Below, in pieces: positions 41,511 through 49,968 of a DNA stretch of 64,000 nt; the stretch's first letter is position 1; every line of letters begins with the position of its first letter. The translations under genes were made by a program, and so were the position numbers. The notes under the pieces are model-generated. The model was not told where the DNA came from. It saw only the letters and a list, made by a program, of their open reading frames with translations, and did not search any database. The DNA comes from Planococcus wigleyi (lineage in GTDB: Bacteria; Bacillota; Bacilli; Bacillales_A; Planococcaceae): positions 1 through 64,000 of the forward strand of contig NZ_JACSPU010000003.1 in assembly GCF_014836985.1 (NCBI RefSeq). Reading direction: 5' to 3'.

Positions 41511-42860
41511 ATGGAAGCCATAAAAATAGCGGTTCCCCAAACGGTTACTCTACCTGCAAAACCAATCGTTGCAACGGCTCAAGATCAAGCAATGTTTGCT
41601 TCTCTGCTGGAATCGTTAAGTGGAGAAGCGGAACTTCCGGCAGAAGAACAGGCACCTGAAAAAGAATTGTTGGAAAGTCTGGAAAGCCTGCTGGCATTGT
41701 TACAGGAACTGCCGACTGGCAAACAACTGCCCGAAGCGCAGGATTTTCAATACGCTGTCTATCAGTTGGCGAATCTTCAAATTGAAAATGGAGAGATTCG
41801 CATCCCTTCAACCAGCAAGTCGGGTGAAACTAGTGAACCTATAACTGATGGCACGGGAAAGCTGATTGGGTTGCTTGAAAAAATCCAGCAGAACCTGCAG
41901 ATTCTCTCCGCCGAATTTACTACAGAATTCGCAGGCTCGGTTGTCTTTACGGGGGCAGATGGAAAAAAGAATGCGATAAATGCCAATACCTTAGAAAAAA
42001 TTTCAACCCAACTCGATAATGTGATTTCGATTCTCGAAAAGCAACAGCAGCTAATGTCGGTTCAGCAATCTAAGATAGATGGACAAGAATTAGCAGTGTT
42101 GCCACCGATTGAAGGAATGAAACCTGTCAGAGAGGCTTTGAAGTATTCAAATGAAATCACCAAACCGGTAGAGGATGTGTCAACAAAGCCTGTTGACATC
42201 CAGCAGATTCCGCAGAAAAACGAAGCGAAGGAAGTACAGCCGGCCATCAAGCAACAACCCACTGACGAACTTCAAACGAAAGTGCCGGCCGAAAAAAAAG
42301 CGCCTCAAGAGCCGGCTGTTCAACCGACTGCGGCTGTTGAATCTGGAAAGACTGCAGGTGCTGTGGTCCGGACGGAAACCAATCCCCCGACTCCTTTTGT
42401 CCGGTTAGCCAACCTTTTGGAAGACTTGGGCGGCATGTTGAAAAGCTCCATGCGTTTGGTGGAAAGCCAGGAAGGCATGAAGATGCGCGTTAATATTTTC
42501 CCTGAGCATCTAGGCCATCTGGAAATCTTGCTGACGTCAACAAATGGCAAGCTGGCCGCACAAATACTGGCGAGCACTCCAATGGCGAAAGAAGCCATTG
42601 AACTTCAGCTGAATCAATTGCGGGCTTCGCTGGTTCAGCAAGGGGTGGCGGTGGAGAAAATTGAAGTGCTGCAGCAAAGTTCGCAGCAGCCATTCAACCA
42701 ACAGCACTCCCAAAACAACCAACGGTTTACACAGCCTCAGCAAGGCCAAGGTTCTTCTGGAAACAGCAAAAATGGTTATTTGAAAGAAGACGACAATGTC
42801 GTTGCTGAACGCAGGCAATCGTTAGGTGAGGGTTTGATGAAAGTGGATTACACCGTATAG
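41511..42860 (+). CDS. fliK: Flagellar hook-length control protein FliK
   Basis: 449 residues. A long variable, Pro/Gln/Glu-rich N-terminal ruler region is followed by the conserved Flg_hook domain (about 310-400) with LRVNIFPEHLGHLEILLTSTNGKLAAQILASTPMAKEAIE-type sequence and LVQQGVAVEKIEVL. A Gln/Asn-rich tail follows. It is secreted and switches the export specificity at the right hook length. It starts 4 bases after fliJ. Confidence 0.9.
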   Translation: MEAIKIAVPQTVTLPAKPIVATAQDQAMFASLLESLSGEAELPAEEQAPEKELLESLESLLALLQELPTGKQLPEAQDFQYAVYQLANLQIENGEIRIPSTSKSGETSEPITDGTGKLIGLLEKIQQNLQILSAEFTTEFAGSVVFTGADGKKNAINANTLEKISTQLDNVISILEKQQQLMSVQQSKIDGQELAVLPPIEGMKPVREALKYSNEITKPVEDVSTKPVDIQQIPQKNEAKEVQPAIKQQPTDELQTKVPAEKKAPQEPAVQPTAAVESGKTAGAVVRTETNPPTPFVRLANLLEDLGGMLKSSMRLVESQEGMKMRVNIFPEHLGHLEILLTSTNGKLAAQILASTPMAKEAIELQLNQLRASLVQQGVAVEKIEVLQQSSQQPFNQQHSQNNQRFTQPQQGQGSSGNSKNGYLKEDDNVVAERRQSLGEGLMKVDYTV

Positions 42861-42876
42861 AAGAAAGGGTGTTTAG

Positions 42877-43338
42877 ATGAACGTTACAAATGCAACGGCA
42901 GGAACGACTAACACTCCGGCTGCTGATACAGCAAGCAAAACAGACCCTAAAAATTCGTTGGGGCAAGATGCCTTTCTTAAAATCCTGGTGACGCAAATGC
43001 AGCATCAAGACCCAATGGAGCCATTGAAGGATACAGAATTTATTGGGCAAATGGCGCAGTTCACCAGTTTAGAGCAACTGACGAATTTAAATAAAACAAT
43101 GACGCAATTTGTCAGCAACCAGGGAGCTTCTTCCCTGGCGGATTACGCACACTTAATTGGGACTTCAGTTAAATGGGAAACAGAAACGGATTCAGGCGAA
43201 GGAATCGTCAAAGCCTTGTCCAGCAAGAATGGCGAATTGATTGCTGAACTTGAAGGATCCGATATAAAAGTGCCGATCGAGTCCATTCAACGAATCGAGA
43301 AACAATCAGCAAGCACAAATGAACAAGAAACTGTGTAA
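42877..43338 (+). CDS. flgD: Hook assembly scaffold protein FlgD
   Basis: 153 residues. The conserved N-terminal motif LGQDAFLKILVTQMQHQDPMEPLKDTEFIGQMAQFTSLEQL is present. The protein is short: it lacks the Ig-like C-terminal domains of enterobacterial FlgD and resembles Bacillus FlgD with a small beta domain. It caps the growing hook. AAGGGTG precedes the ATG. Confidence 0.95.
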   Translation: MNVTNATAGTTNTPAADTASKTDPKNSLGQDAFLKILVTQMQHQDPMEPLKDTEFIGQMAQFTSLEQLTNLNKTMTQFVSNQGASSLADYAHLIGTSVKWETETDSGEGIVKALSSKNGELIAELEGSDIKVPIESIQRIEKQSASTNEQETV

Positions 43339-43380
43339 TCCATTTTGGATCAAATGCAGTTCTTGAAAGGGGAAAATTAA

Positions 43381-44133
43381 ATGTTACGTTCAATGTACTC
43401 AGGTGTATCAGGTATGAAAAATTTCCAAACGAAACTGGATGTTATCGGGAACAATATTTCCAACGTCAATACAATCGGCTATAAGAAAAGTACGATTAAC
43501 TTCCAGGACTTGATGAGCCAGAACATGTCCAATAGCGGAAGCAACCCGATGCAAGTTGGATTGGGATCATCAACTTCTTCCATCAATGTGGTTCACACAC
43601 CGGGTTCTTCGATGTCTACAGGTGTGGGAACAGATTTGACGGTCAGTGGAGACGGATTTTTTGTGGTTGGTTCAAATGAAGATCCTCGTCTAACTCGTTC
43701 TGGAAGTTTTACTGTCGATGATGACGGAGTTTTAAAAACGACTCAAGGACTGAGTGTTTTAGACTCTGAAGGAAAAGAAATTAAGATTGATGAAGACTAT
43801 CGAAGTTCTTTTATTATTAATAGTCGAGGGGAAATTAAAGTACCTGGTGAAGATACTGCGACTTTTCCTAAATTAGGTATTGTTACCGTCGACAATCCAA
43901 GCAGTCTTCGGAAATTGGGAGGTTCTATGTATGGAAAACCGACTGATGCGCCAATTCGAAATGCAGAAGATGCAAAAGTAGCCATCGGTTCCGGACAACT
44001 TGAAATGTCCAACGTTGACTTAACGGAAGAGTTTACCGAAATGATCATCGCACAGCGTGGATTCCAAGCAAACTCACGGACAATCACCACTTCAGATGAA
44101 CTTCTGCAGGAAGTCGTCAACTTGAAACGTTAA
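43381..44133 (+). CDS. flgE: Flagellar hook protein FlgE (short Bacillus type)
   Basis: 250 residues. MLRSMYSGVSGMKNFQTKLD and IGNNISNVNTIGYKKS open the protein; VSGDGFFVVGS is the hook beta motif; LEMSNVDLTEEFTEMIIAQRGFQANSRTITTSDELLQEVVNLKR closes it. By position after flgD it is the hook protein, although its size (about 264 in Bacillus) leads to FlgG labels in databases. AAGGGGA precedes the ATG. Confidence 0.9.
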   Translation: MLRSMYSGVSGMKNFQTKLDVIGNNISNVNTIGYKKSTINFQDLMSQNMSNSGSNPMQVGLGSSTSSINVVHTPGSSMSTGVGTDLTVSGDGFFVVGSNEDPRLTRSGSFTVDDDGVLKTTQGLSVLDSEGKEIKIDEDYRSSFIINSRGEIKVPGEDTATFPKLGIVTVDNPSSLRKLGGSMYGKPTDAPIRNAEDAKVAIGSGQLEMSNVDLTEEFTEMIIAQRGFQANSRTITTSDELLQEVVNLKR

Positions 44134-44148
44134 TAGAGGAGGCTTAGG

Positions 44149-44173
44149 CTGAGCAAAGATTTGCTTTGCTCAG
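44149..44173 (+). promoter_or_regulatory. Hairpin between RBS and start of swrD
   Basis: Perfect 10-bp stem CTGAGCAAAG-ATTTG-CTTTGCTCAG. The Shine-Dalgarno GAGGAGG (44136-44142) lies upstream and the ATG (44182) downstream, 39 bases apart. Folding the hairpin would bring them to about 14 bases. No T-run follows, so it is not an intrinsic terminator. Confidence 0.55.
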
Positions 44174-44181
44174 CAATCGAT

Positions 44182-44397
44182 ATGATTCAATTAACCAGGT
44201 TAAACCGATCAGCGATCGTATTGAATGCAATCTATATTGAACGGCTGGAATCGACACCGGATACGGTGGTGACATTGACGACCGGCAAGAAAGTCCATGT
44301 GTTGGAAACCGTTGAGGAAGTTATGGATAAAGTGACGGTGTATTACCGGAAACTGAACATTTTGCCTCGTTTGCATGAGCCGAACCTGGACGAATGA
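44182..44397 (+). CDS. swrD: SwrD/FlbD family flagellar protein
   Basis: 71 residues. MIQLTRLNRSAIVLNAIYIERLESTPDTVVTLTTGKKVHVLETVEEVMDKV is the FlbD (YlzI) family. In B. subtilis SwrD raises motor torque and is needed for swarming. It has the same place there, between flgE and the fliL/fliM genes. The start is taken from family alignment; the nearest Shine-Dalgarno is beyond a hairpin, and a TTG at 44161 lies within that hairpin. Confidence 0.87.
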   Translation: MIQLTRLNRSAIVLNAIYIERLESTPDTVVTLTTGKKVHVLETVEEVMDKVTVYYRKLNILPRLHEPNLDE

Positions 44398-44410
44398 GGG
44401 GGCAATCAAT

Positions 44411-45394
44411 TTGACAGATGTTTTATCAGAAGAGAATATCGAAACCATTCTTTCGGCAATGGGGCAACAAGAACCGAAAGCTGTTGAGAAGGAAAGAAAT
44501 GTCCAGGTTTACGATTTTAAAAAAGCGTTACGCTTTTCGCAGGATCAAATCCGGACTTTGTCCCGAATCCATGAAAATTTTGCACGTTTGTTGACTTCTT
44601 ATTTTTCTGCCCAGCTGCGGACTTATGTTCAGATCCACGTAGATGCAGTTGAGCAGGTTTCTTATCACGAATATATCCGGAATGTCCGGAAAAAATCGAT
44701 TTTAGGTGTGTTTGAAGCAATGCCGCTGCAGGGCAGCATGGTCATGGATTTTTCCCCGAATGTGGCATATGTCATGTTCGACCGGCTTCTGGGAGGCCAA
44801 GGCACTGTTCTGGAAAAGGACAATGAGTTGACTGAAATTGAAATCAGCGTTATTGAGCGGGTATTCTCGAAGTCATTGGAAAGTTTCCAGGAGGCTTGGT
44901 CTTCAGTGTTGAAGCTAACTCCGGAACTGAAAGAGATTGAAGTGAATCCTCAATTTTTAACAATGTCCCCACCAAACGAAACGGTCATTCTGGTCAAGCT
45001 TAGCGCGAGAATAGGGGAAGTCGAAGGCTTCGTCAATATCTGTTTGCCCCATGTGGTGCTAGAGCATATTCTGCCGAAGTTATCGGCGAAACACTGGCTG
45101 GCAAATCAGAAAAAAGCAGTTGAGTCACATGAGCTGGAAGCACTGGAAGAAAAGCTCCAAGGCACCAAAATGGAAATAAAAGCTGTTTTAGGAAAATCAA
45201 CGATTGAACTTGGAGATTTTCTGAACTTGAAGAATGGCGATGTGATTCGTTTGAATGAATCCTACGATGCACCTGTCACACTTCTAGTAGACAACAAAAC
45301 GAAGTTCCATGCACAGCCTGGAGTCTCGAAAGGCAGAATGGCAGTACAGATAACGGAAGTGACCGTTGCGGGAGACTTGTCTGATGAAGATTAA
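44411..45394 (+). CDS. fliM: Flagellar motor switch protein FliM
   Basis: 327 residues. Middle domain with GSMVMDFSPNVAYVMFDRLLGG and C-terminal SpoA domain with VKAVLGKSTIELGDFLNLKNGDVIRL-type sequence. The N-terminal CheY-binding peptide, normally LSQDEIDALL, is degenerate here (LSEENIETILSAM). TTG 44411 is chosen: AGGGGG lies 9 bases before it, and the frame upstream overlaps swrD. It forms the C ring with FliG and FliY. Confidence 0.94.
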   Translation: MTDVLSEENIETILSAMGQQEPKAVEKERNVQVYDFKKALRFSQDQIRTLSRIHENFARLLTSYFSAQLRTYVQIHVDAVEQVSYHEYIRNVRKKSILGVFEAMPLQGSMVMDFSPNVAYVMFDRLLGGQGTVLEKDNELTEIEISVIERVFSKSLESFQEAWSSVLKLTPELKEIEVNPQFLTMSPPNETVILVKLSARIGEVEGFVNICLPHVVLEHILPKLSAKHWLANQKKAVESHELEALEEKLQGTKMEIKAVLGKSTIELGDFLNLKNGDVIRLNESYDAPVTLLVDNKTKFHAQPGVSKGRMAVQITEVTVAGDLSDED

Positions 45395-45464
45395 TCAGCT
45401 ATTTTCTGAAGAATTATCACGAATGCTAAAGCATAAAAAGACAGGGGGAAAAGGCGATGCCTGA
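45384..45464 (+). other. 26-codon overlapping frame between fliM and fliY
   Basis: ATG 45384 has GGGAG 8 bases upstream and encodes [20 protein letters not shown] plus six residues. It overlaps the fliM end and the fliY start in different frames. It could be a leader peptide for coupling, a remnant, or chance. No family recognised. Confidence 0.25.
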
Positions 45465-46431
45465 AAGTTCATTGTCCAAAACTGAAACAGAAGCAGTCAG
45501 CGAATTGCTGAATGCATCATTGAGCGGATCGGCTGCCGTGTTGTCTTCTCTGCTTTCTGAACAGGTTTTTGTGACTGCGCCCGTTTTGAGCGTGACCCAT
45601 AGAGATGAAGTGTTGGCATCAGCCGCTGCACCATTTTATGTGGTTTTGGGGGAATACAGTGGAGCAGCCAATGGAATGCAAATTCTGTCCTTATCGAAAA
45701 AAGATGTTGATGCTGCGGCTGGAATAGCTGGCTTAGTTGATGTGGAAGAAGAAAAGCAATTTCAGCGGGTACAGAAAATAATCGGAACGATGTTTGAATC
45801 GGTGGCAAAATCGATGTCGGCGCTGCTGGAAGTGGAAATTTCCCATTCTTTGTCCGGTATGGATACTGTAGAACAATTGGAAGATTTTCCGTTAGCTAAT
45901 TTCACTAAAGAGCAATGGTTTGTGGAAGCTAAATTTGAACTCAATATTGGCGGCAAACAGAATGTTCGTTTCCATTTATGTATTTCAGTGGCGTTGGCAA
46001 CACAACTGGCAGCGATACTGACCGAACCGTTTAATGATGAAGAAATAGAGGAGATACGCGAAATGCCAATGCAATCAGATAAGCAGCCGAACGAAACAAT
46101 CCAAGAAACACCGACTGTGCAAAATGTCCAGTTTTCAAGTTTCGACAATACGGAAACAGCACAAACCGAACCAAATAACCTGAATATGCTGTTGGATATA
46201 CCGCTTCAAGTGACGGTGGAACTGGGGCGCACAAAGCGCATGGTTAAAGACATACTGGAAATCTCCCAAGGGTCCATCATTGAACTGGATAAATTAGCTG
46301 GAGAACCGGTTGATATCCTCATCAATAACAAGTTGATCGCAGTGGGAGAAGTAGTGGTCATCGACGAGAATTTCGGTGTCCGTGTAACGGATGTGCTGAG
46401 CACAGCTGAACGCATCTCGAAATTGCGTTAA
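45457..46431 (+). CDS. fliY: Flagellar motor switch phosphatase FliY (FliN domain)
   Basis: 324 residues, shorter than B. subtilis FliY (about 378). A CheC-like part (about 5-195) keeps one E-x2-N site (SELLNAS); the second site ([18 protein letters not shown]) lacks a clear Glu-Asn pair. A Gln/Thr-rich linker follows, then a FliN/SpoA domain (about 245-324: [23 protein letters not shown]). The N-terminal CheY-binding helix of B. subtilis FliY is absent. GGGGGAAAAGG precedes the ATG. The stop overlaps an ATG of the next frame. Confidence 0.9.
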   Translation: MPESSLSKTETEAVSELLNASLSGSAAVLSSLLSEQVFVTAPVLSVTHRDEVLASAAAPFYVVLGEYSGAANGMQILSLSKKDVDAAAGIAGLVDVEEEKQFQRVQKIIGTMFESVAKSMSALLEVEISHSLSGMDTVEQLEDFPLANFTKEQWFVEAKFELNIGGKQNVRFHLCISVALATQLAAILTEPFNDEEIEEIREMPMQSDKQPNETIQETPTVQNVQFSSFDNTETAQTEPNNLNMLLDIPLQVTVELGRTKRMVKDILEISQGSIIELDKLAGEPVDILINNKLIAVGEVVVIDENFGVRVTDVLSTAERISKLR

Positions 46432-46457
46432 TGCCTGAAAGAAGGAGTTTGTCCAGA

Positions 46458-47099
46458 TTGAACAAATCATTGTTTTTAGTCATACCGCTAATTATGGCGA
46501 TACTAATGCTGTCTGTACTGTCCGTGCCATTGTCTGCTCAAGCCAGCCCGAATGTGGTGGAATGGCTGAACAATGAAGAACCGGCAGAAGAAACACCGGT
46601 AGATGATGCGGCGCCAATAGAAGAAAAAAGCCTGGCCGGCATCATTGTCCAATTGGTGCTTTATACGCTATTGATCGTGGCGATGATTTACGGCTTGATC
46701 AAGTTTTTAGCAGCACGCCAGAAAAACTTTCAGCCGAATCAAGCGGTCAAACTCATGGGCGGTACGCCTCTTGGCAACAACAAATCGCTGCAGTTGGTGA
46801 AAGTCGGCGGACAGATGTATTTGATCGGTGTGGGCAATGAAGTAACGCTGATCAAGGAGTTCTCGGATGCAGCGGAAATCAGCGGCATTGAAAAGGATTT
46901 TGAGCAGCAATCGCCGCCGCTTTCCAAAAATCTGTTCGACTTTACAAAAAAGAAAATCGGCAGTTTTTCAAAAAACCCACAAAAAAGTGGTTTTGATCAA
47001 CTGTTCAAGCAAAGCCTGAACAAGCAGAAGGCCCAGCAACAGGAACTTGAAGCAAGGCTTGGGCAAGAACAGAAAGATAAGGAAGGACGTCCGCTATGA
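46458..47099 (+). CDS. fliO: Flagellar biosynthesis protein FliO
   Basis: About 213 residues. Signal-like segment (MNKSLFLVIPLIMAILML ... SAQA), a short outer part, a membrane helix (about 65-85, IIVQLVLYTLLIVAMIYGLI), then VKLMGGTPLGNNKSLQLVKVGGQMYLIGV, the FliO domain, and a charged C-terminal tail. TTG 46458 is taken because AAGGAG lies 10 bases upstream; the ATG at 46431 has none. cheY, which lies between fliY and fliO in Bacillus, is missing. FliO helps assemble the FliP ring. Confidence 0.87.
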   Translation: MNKSLFLVIPLIMAILMLSVLSVPLSAQASPNVVEWLNNEEPAEETPVDDAAPIEEKSLAGIIVQLVLYTLLIVAMIYGLIKFLAARQKNFQPNQAVKLMGGTPLGNNKSLQLVKVGGQMYLIGVGNEVTLIKEFSDAAEISGIEKDFEQQSPPLSKNLFDFTKKKIGSFSKNPQKSGFDQLFKQSLNKQKAQQQELEARLGQEQKDKEGRPL

Positions 47100-47785
47100 T
47101 TCCGGAAATTTTATCATCCATCAATATTCCGGGCATCGATTTTGGCGGAGAGTCACCTGAAGATGTCTCGACGACGCTCCAGTTGTTCTTCCTGCTGACT
47201 GTTTTGTCTCTGGCTCCAGGCATCCTCATTTTGATGACCAGTTTCACGCGGATCATCATCGTCCTGTCGTTTGTCCGCACGGGTCTTGGTACGCAGTCCA
47301 TGCCGCCGAACCAGGTATTGGTCGGATTGGCCTTATTCCTGACGTTCTTCATCATGTCGCCGATTGCGGTGGAGATGAATGAAACAGCCTTGCAGCCTTA
47401 TCTGGACGGAGAGTTGGGGCAGCAGGAAGCCCTCGACACAGCCATTGTTCCATTAAAGCAATTCATGGCACAGAACACTCGGGAAAAAGATTTAGCTTTG
47501 TTTTTCAAATACGCCGAGTTGGAAAAGCCTGACAGCATTGAAGAAATTCCGTTGACATCATTGATTCCGGCATTTGCCATCAGTGAGCTAAAAACGGCAT
47601 TCCAAATAGGCTTTGTTATTTTCATTCCTTTTTTGATCATCGATATGGTCGTAGCCAGCACGTTAATGGCAATGGGGATGATGATGCTGCCTCCGGTCAT
47701 GATTTCATTGCCGTTTAAAATTTTGCTGTTCGTCTTGGTGGATGGCTGGTACTTAATAATCGAATCGCTGCTTGTCAGCTTTTGA
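47096..47785 (+). CDS. fliP: Flagellar export gate protein FliP
   Basis: 229 residues, four membrane helices. Family segments: SFTRIIIVLSFVRTGLGTQSMPPNQVLVGLALFLTFF, then TSLIPAFAISELKTAFQIGFVIFIPFLIIDMVVAS and GMMMLPPVMISLPFKI. FliP forms the core of the export channel. Overlaps the fliO stop by 4 bases. Confidence 0.97.
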   Translation: MIPEILSSINIPGIDFGGESPEDVSTTLQLFFLLTVLSLAPGILILMTSFTRIIIVLSFVRTGLGTQSMPPNQVLVGLALFLTFFIMSPIAVEMNETALQPYLDGELGQQEALDTAIVPLKQFMAQNTREKDLALFFKYAELEKPDSIEEIPLTSLIPAFAISELKTAFQIGFVIFIPFLIIDMVVASTLMAMGMMMLPPVMISLPFKILLFVLVDGWYLIIESLLVSF

Positions 47786-47801
47786 CGAAGGGAAGAAAAC
47801 G

Positions 47802-48071
47802 ATGACTCCAGATATGGTGATCAAACTAGCCGAACAATCGATATTTACCATTATCCTTATATCTGCTCCGATGCTGTTGATTGCGTTGGCGGTCGGATTA
47901 TTGGTTAGTGTTTTTCAGGCGATGACGCAAATTCAGGAACAGACATTGTCGTTCATCCCCAAAATATTGGCGGTCTTCATCTCGCTTGTAGTTTTTGGGC
48001 CTTGGATGCTGACGCTGTTATTGGATTACACGAGAGACCTGTTTCAGCAACTGCCAAGAATCATCGGGTAA
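47802..48071 (+). CDS. fliQ: Flagellar export gate protein FliQ
   Basis: 89 residues, two membrane helices; MTPDMVIKLAEQSIFTIILISAP and VSVFQAMTQIQEQTLSFIPKILAVF are typical. ATG 47802 with GAAGGGAAG upstream. Confidence 0.97.
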   Translation: MTPDMVIKLAEQSIFTIILISAPMLLIALAVGLLVSVFQAMTQIQEQTLSFIPKILAVFISLVVFGPWMLTLLLDYTRDLFQQLPRIIG

Positions 48072-48077
48072 AGGGAT

Positions 48078-48857
48078 ATGGAAATGATTTTTGACATACT
48101 GCCTTACTTTCTATTGATGCTTGTCCGCTTGACCAGCTTCTTTCTGATCGCTCCGCTGTTCTCGATGCGGGGTGTACCCACTCAGTTCAAAGTTGGCATC
48201 GCCGCTTTTCTGGCATATGTAGCTGTTTCGACTCTTCCGATGAACGAATCGATTTTACTGGACTCTTCTTATATTTTATTGATCCTCAAAGAACTCGGAA
48301 CCGGTTTGGCACTCGGCTTCACAGCGGCGTTGGTGCTATATGTAGTGCAGATTGCTGGAGCGTTCATCGATTTCCAAATGGGTTTTTCCATGGCCAACGT
48401 ATTGGATCCGCAAACAGGTGCCCAGGTGCCGATCATCGGCCATTTCAAGTACATGCTGGCGCTCTTATTCTTACTGACAGTCAACGGCCATCACTTGATG
48501 CTGGATGGCGTCATGCAGAGCCTCCGCGTGTTTCCGGTGGAGCGTTTGGCGATTTCAGTGAAGGCTGAAGACATCGCCCACTTTATGACCGGCTTGTTTA
48601 CGGAAATGTTCCTGATTGCGTTGCAGATCGCTTTGCCGATTGTCGGCGCTTTGTTTTTAGTGGACATCGCCCTGGGCATTCTGGCCAAGACGGTGCCGCA
48701 GCTGAATATATTTGCGGTCGGTCTGCCGTTGAAGATTTTTGTCGGCTTTATCATGCTTTTTCTGACCATGCCCGTGTTCTTCTATATCCTGCAGATTCTC
48801 TTTGAGAAACTCCTGGTGAGCATGGCTCAGTTGATCAGTTTATTAGGAGGAACGTAA
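48078..48857 (+). CDS. fliR: Flagellar export gate protein FliR
   Basis: 259 residues, about six membrane helices. LVRLTSFFLIAPLFSMRGVPTQFKVGIAAFLAYV and AGAFIDFQMGFSMANVLDPQTGAQVPI are FliR hallmarks. It starts 6 bases after fliQ and ends directly at flhB. Confidence 0.97.
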   Translation: MEMIFDILPYFLLMLVRLTSFFLIAPLFSMRGVPTQFKVGIAAFLAYVAVSTLPMNESILLDSSYILLILKELGTGLALGFTAALVLYVVQIAGAFIDFQMGFSMANVLDPQTGAQVPIIGHFKYMLALLFLLTVNGHHLMLDGVMQSLRVFPVERLAISVKAEDIAHFMTGLFTEMFLIALQIALPIVGALFLVDIALGILAKTVPQLNIFAVGLPLKIFVGFIMLFLTMPVFFYILQILFEKLLVSMAQLISLLGGT

Positions 48858-49946
48858 GTGGTGAAAAGGTATCCTTTGGACCTGCAATTTTTTGCCGGTG
48901 AGAAAACTGAAAAAGCGACACCGCAAAAACGCCAGGAATCCAAGCGGAAAGGCCAAGTCGCCAAAAGCCCGGAAGTCGCGGCTGCCATGATTATATTAGG
49001 GGGCATCATGCTGCTGAATTCGATGGGCGGCTGGATGTTGGACCGGATATTGGCTATTTACCGCATTCATTTCACTGAATATATTTCCTGGGAAATAACG
49101 CCGGCGACGATCCGTACATTATTTGAACAAATGGCGATGAATGCATTTTTATTAATGCTGCCCATCATGCTGGTTGGGGTAATCTTCGGTTTTTTGGGAA
49201 ACTTTATCCAAGTAGGGGCCATCTTTACAACCGATCCCATCATGGCGAAGCTCGAACGTCTGGATCCGGTCAAAGGGGCAAAGCGGATTTTCTCGCTTCG
49301 TGCTCTGGTGGAATTAGGCAAATCTCTGCTGAAAATCGCCATTATCGGCGGTGCCGCTTTTGGTGTGCTGTGGACCAGTAAAGCAGAACTGTTTACACTG
49401 TCCCAAAAAAGCATCAGCTTTTCTTTATCCTTTATCGGCTCATTGGTCTTTAAAATGGGTCTGACTGCTGGCATCATCCTGCTGTGTTTATCGATCATGG
49501 ATTATATGTACCAAAAATACGAATTTGAAAAAGGCATACGGATGTCGAAACAGGACATCAAAGATGAATACAAAAAAGCGGAAGGCGATCCGCTGATCAA
49601 AGGAAAAATAAAAGACAAGCAACGGCAAATGAGCATGAATCGCATGATTCAGGATTTGCCTGGCGCGGATGTATTGATCACCAATCCAACGCATTACGCA
49701 ATCGCCATCAAATACGATGCCGAAACGATGGCGGCTCCGGTCATCATCGCAATGGGCAAAGATCATCTGGCGTTAAAGATTAAAGCAAAAGCAAAAGAAT
49801 TTGGAATTGTGACGATGGAAAATAAACCTCTTGCGCGCGCACTGTATGCCCAGGCTGAAGTCGGAGATACCGTTCCGGAAGAGTTGTTCCTGGCTGTGGC
49901 AGAGGTTTTAGCATATATTTACCGATTAAAAGGAAAAATCCGATGA
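48858..49946 (+). CDS. flhB: Flagellar export switch protein FlhB
   Basis: 362 residues. Four membrane helices (about 40-215) and a cytoplasmic domain with the self-cleavage site NPTH (276-279). AGEKTEKATPQKRQESKRKGQVAKSPEV near the N terminus is conserved. Cleavage switches export from rod/hook to filament proteins together with FliK. GTG start at 48858, 7 bases after AGGAGG. Confidence 0.97.
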   Translation: MVKRYPLDLQFFAGEKTEKATPQKRQESKRKGQVAKSPEVAAAMIILGGIMLLNSMGGWMLDRILAIYRIHFTEYISWEITPATIRTLFEQMAMNAFLLMLPIMLVGVIFGFLGNFIQVGAIFTTDPIMAKLERLDPVKGAKRIFSLRALVELGKSLLKIAIIGGAAFGVLWTSKAELFTLSQKSISFSLSFIGSLVFKMGLTAGIILLCLSIMDYMYQKYEFEKGIRMSKQDIKDEYKKAEGDPLIKGKIKDKQRQMSMNRMIQDLPGADVLITNPTHYAIAIKYDAETMAAPVIIAMGKDHLALKIKAKAKEFGIVTMENKPLARALYAQAEVGDTVPEELFLAVAEVLAYIYRLKGKIR

Positions 49947-49968
49947 ACAAGAAAGAGGAGGGATACGC

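Noticed and set aside
41511-42860. FliK frame as two genes because of low similarity in the first half
   Set aside because: The frame is continuous; a variable N-terminal ruler region is normal for FliK.
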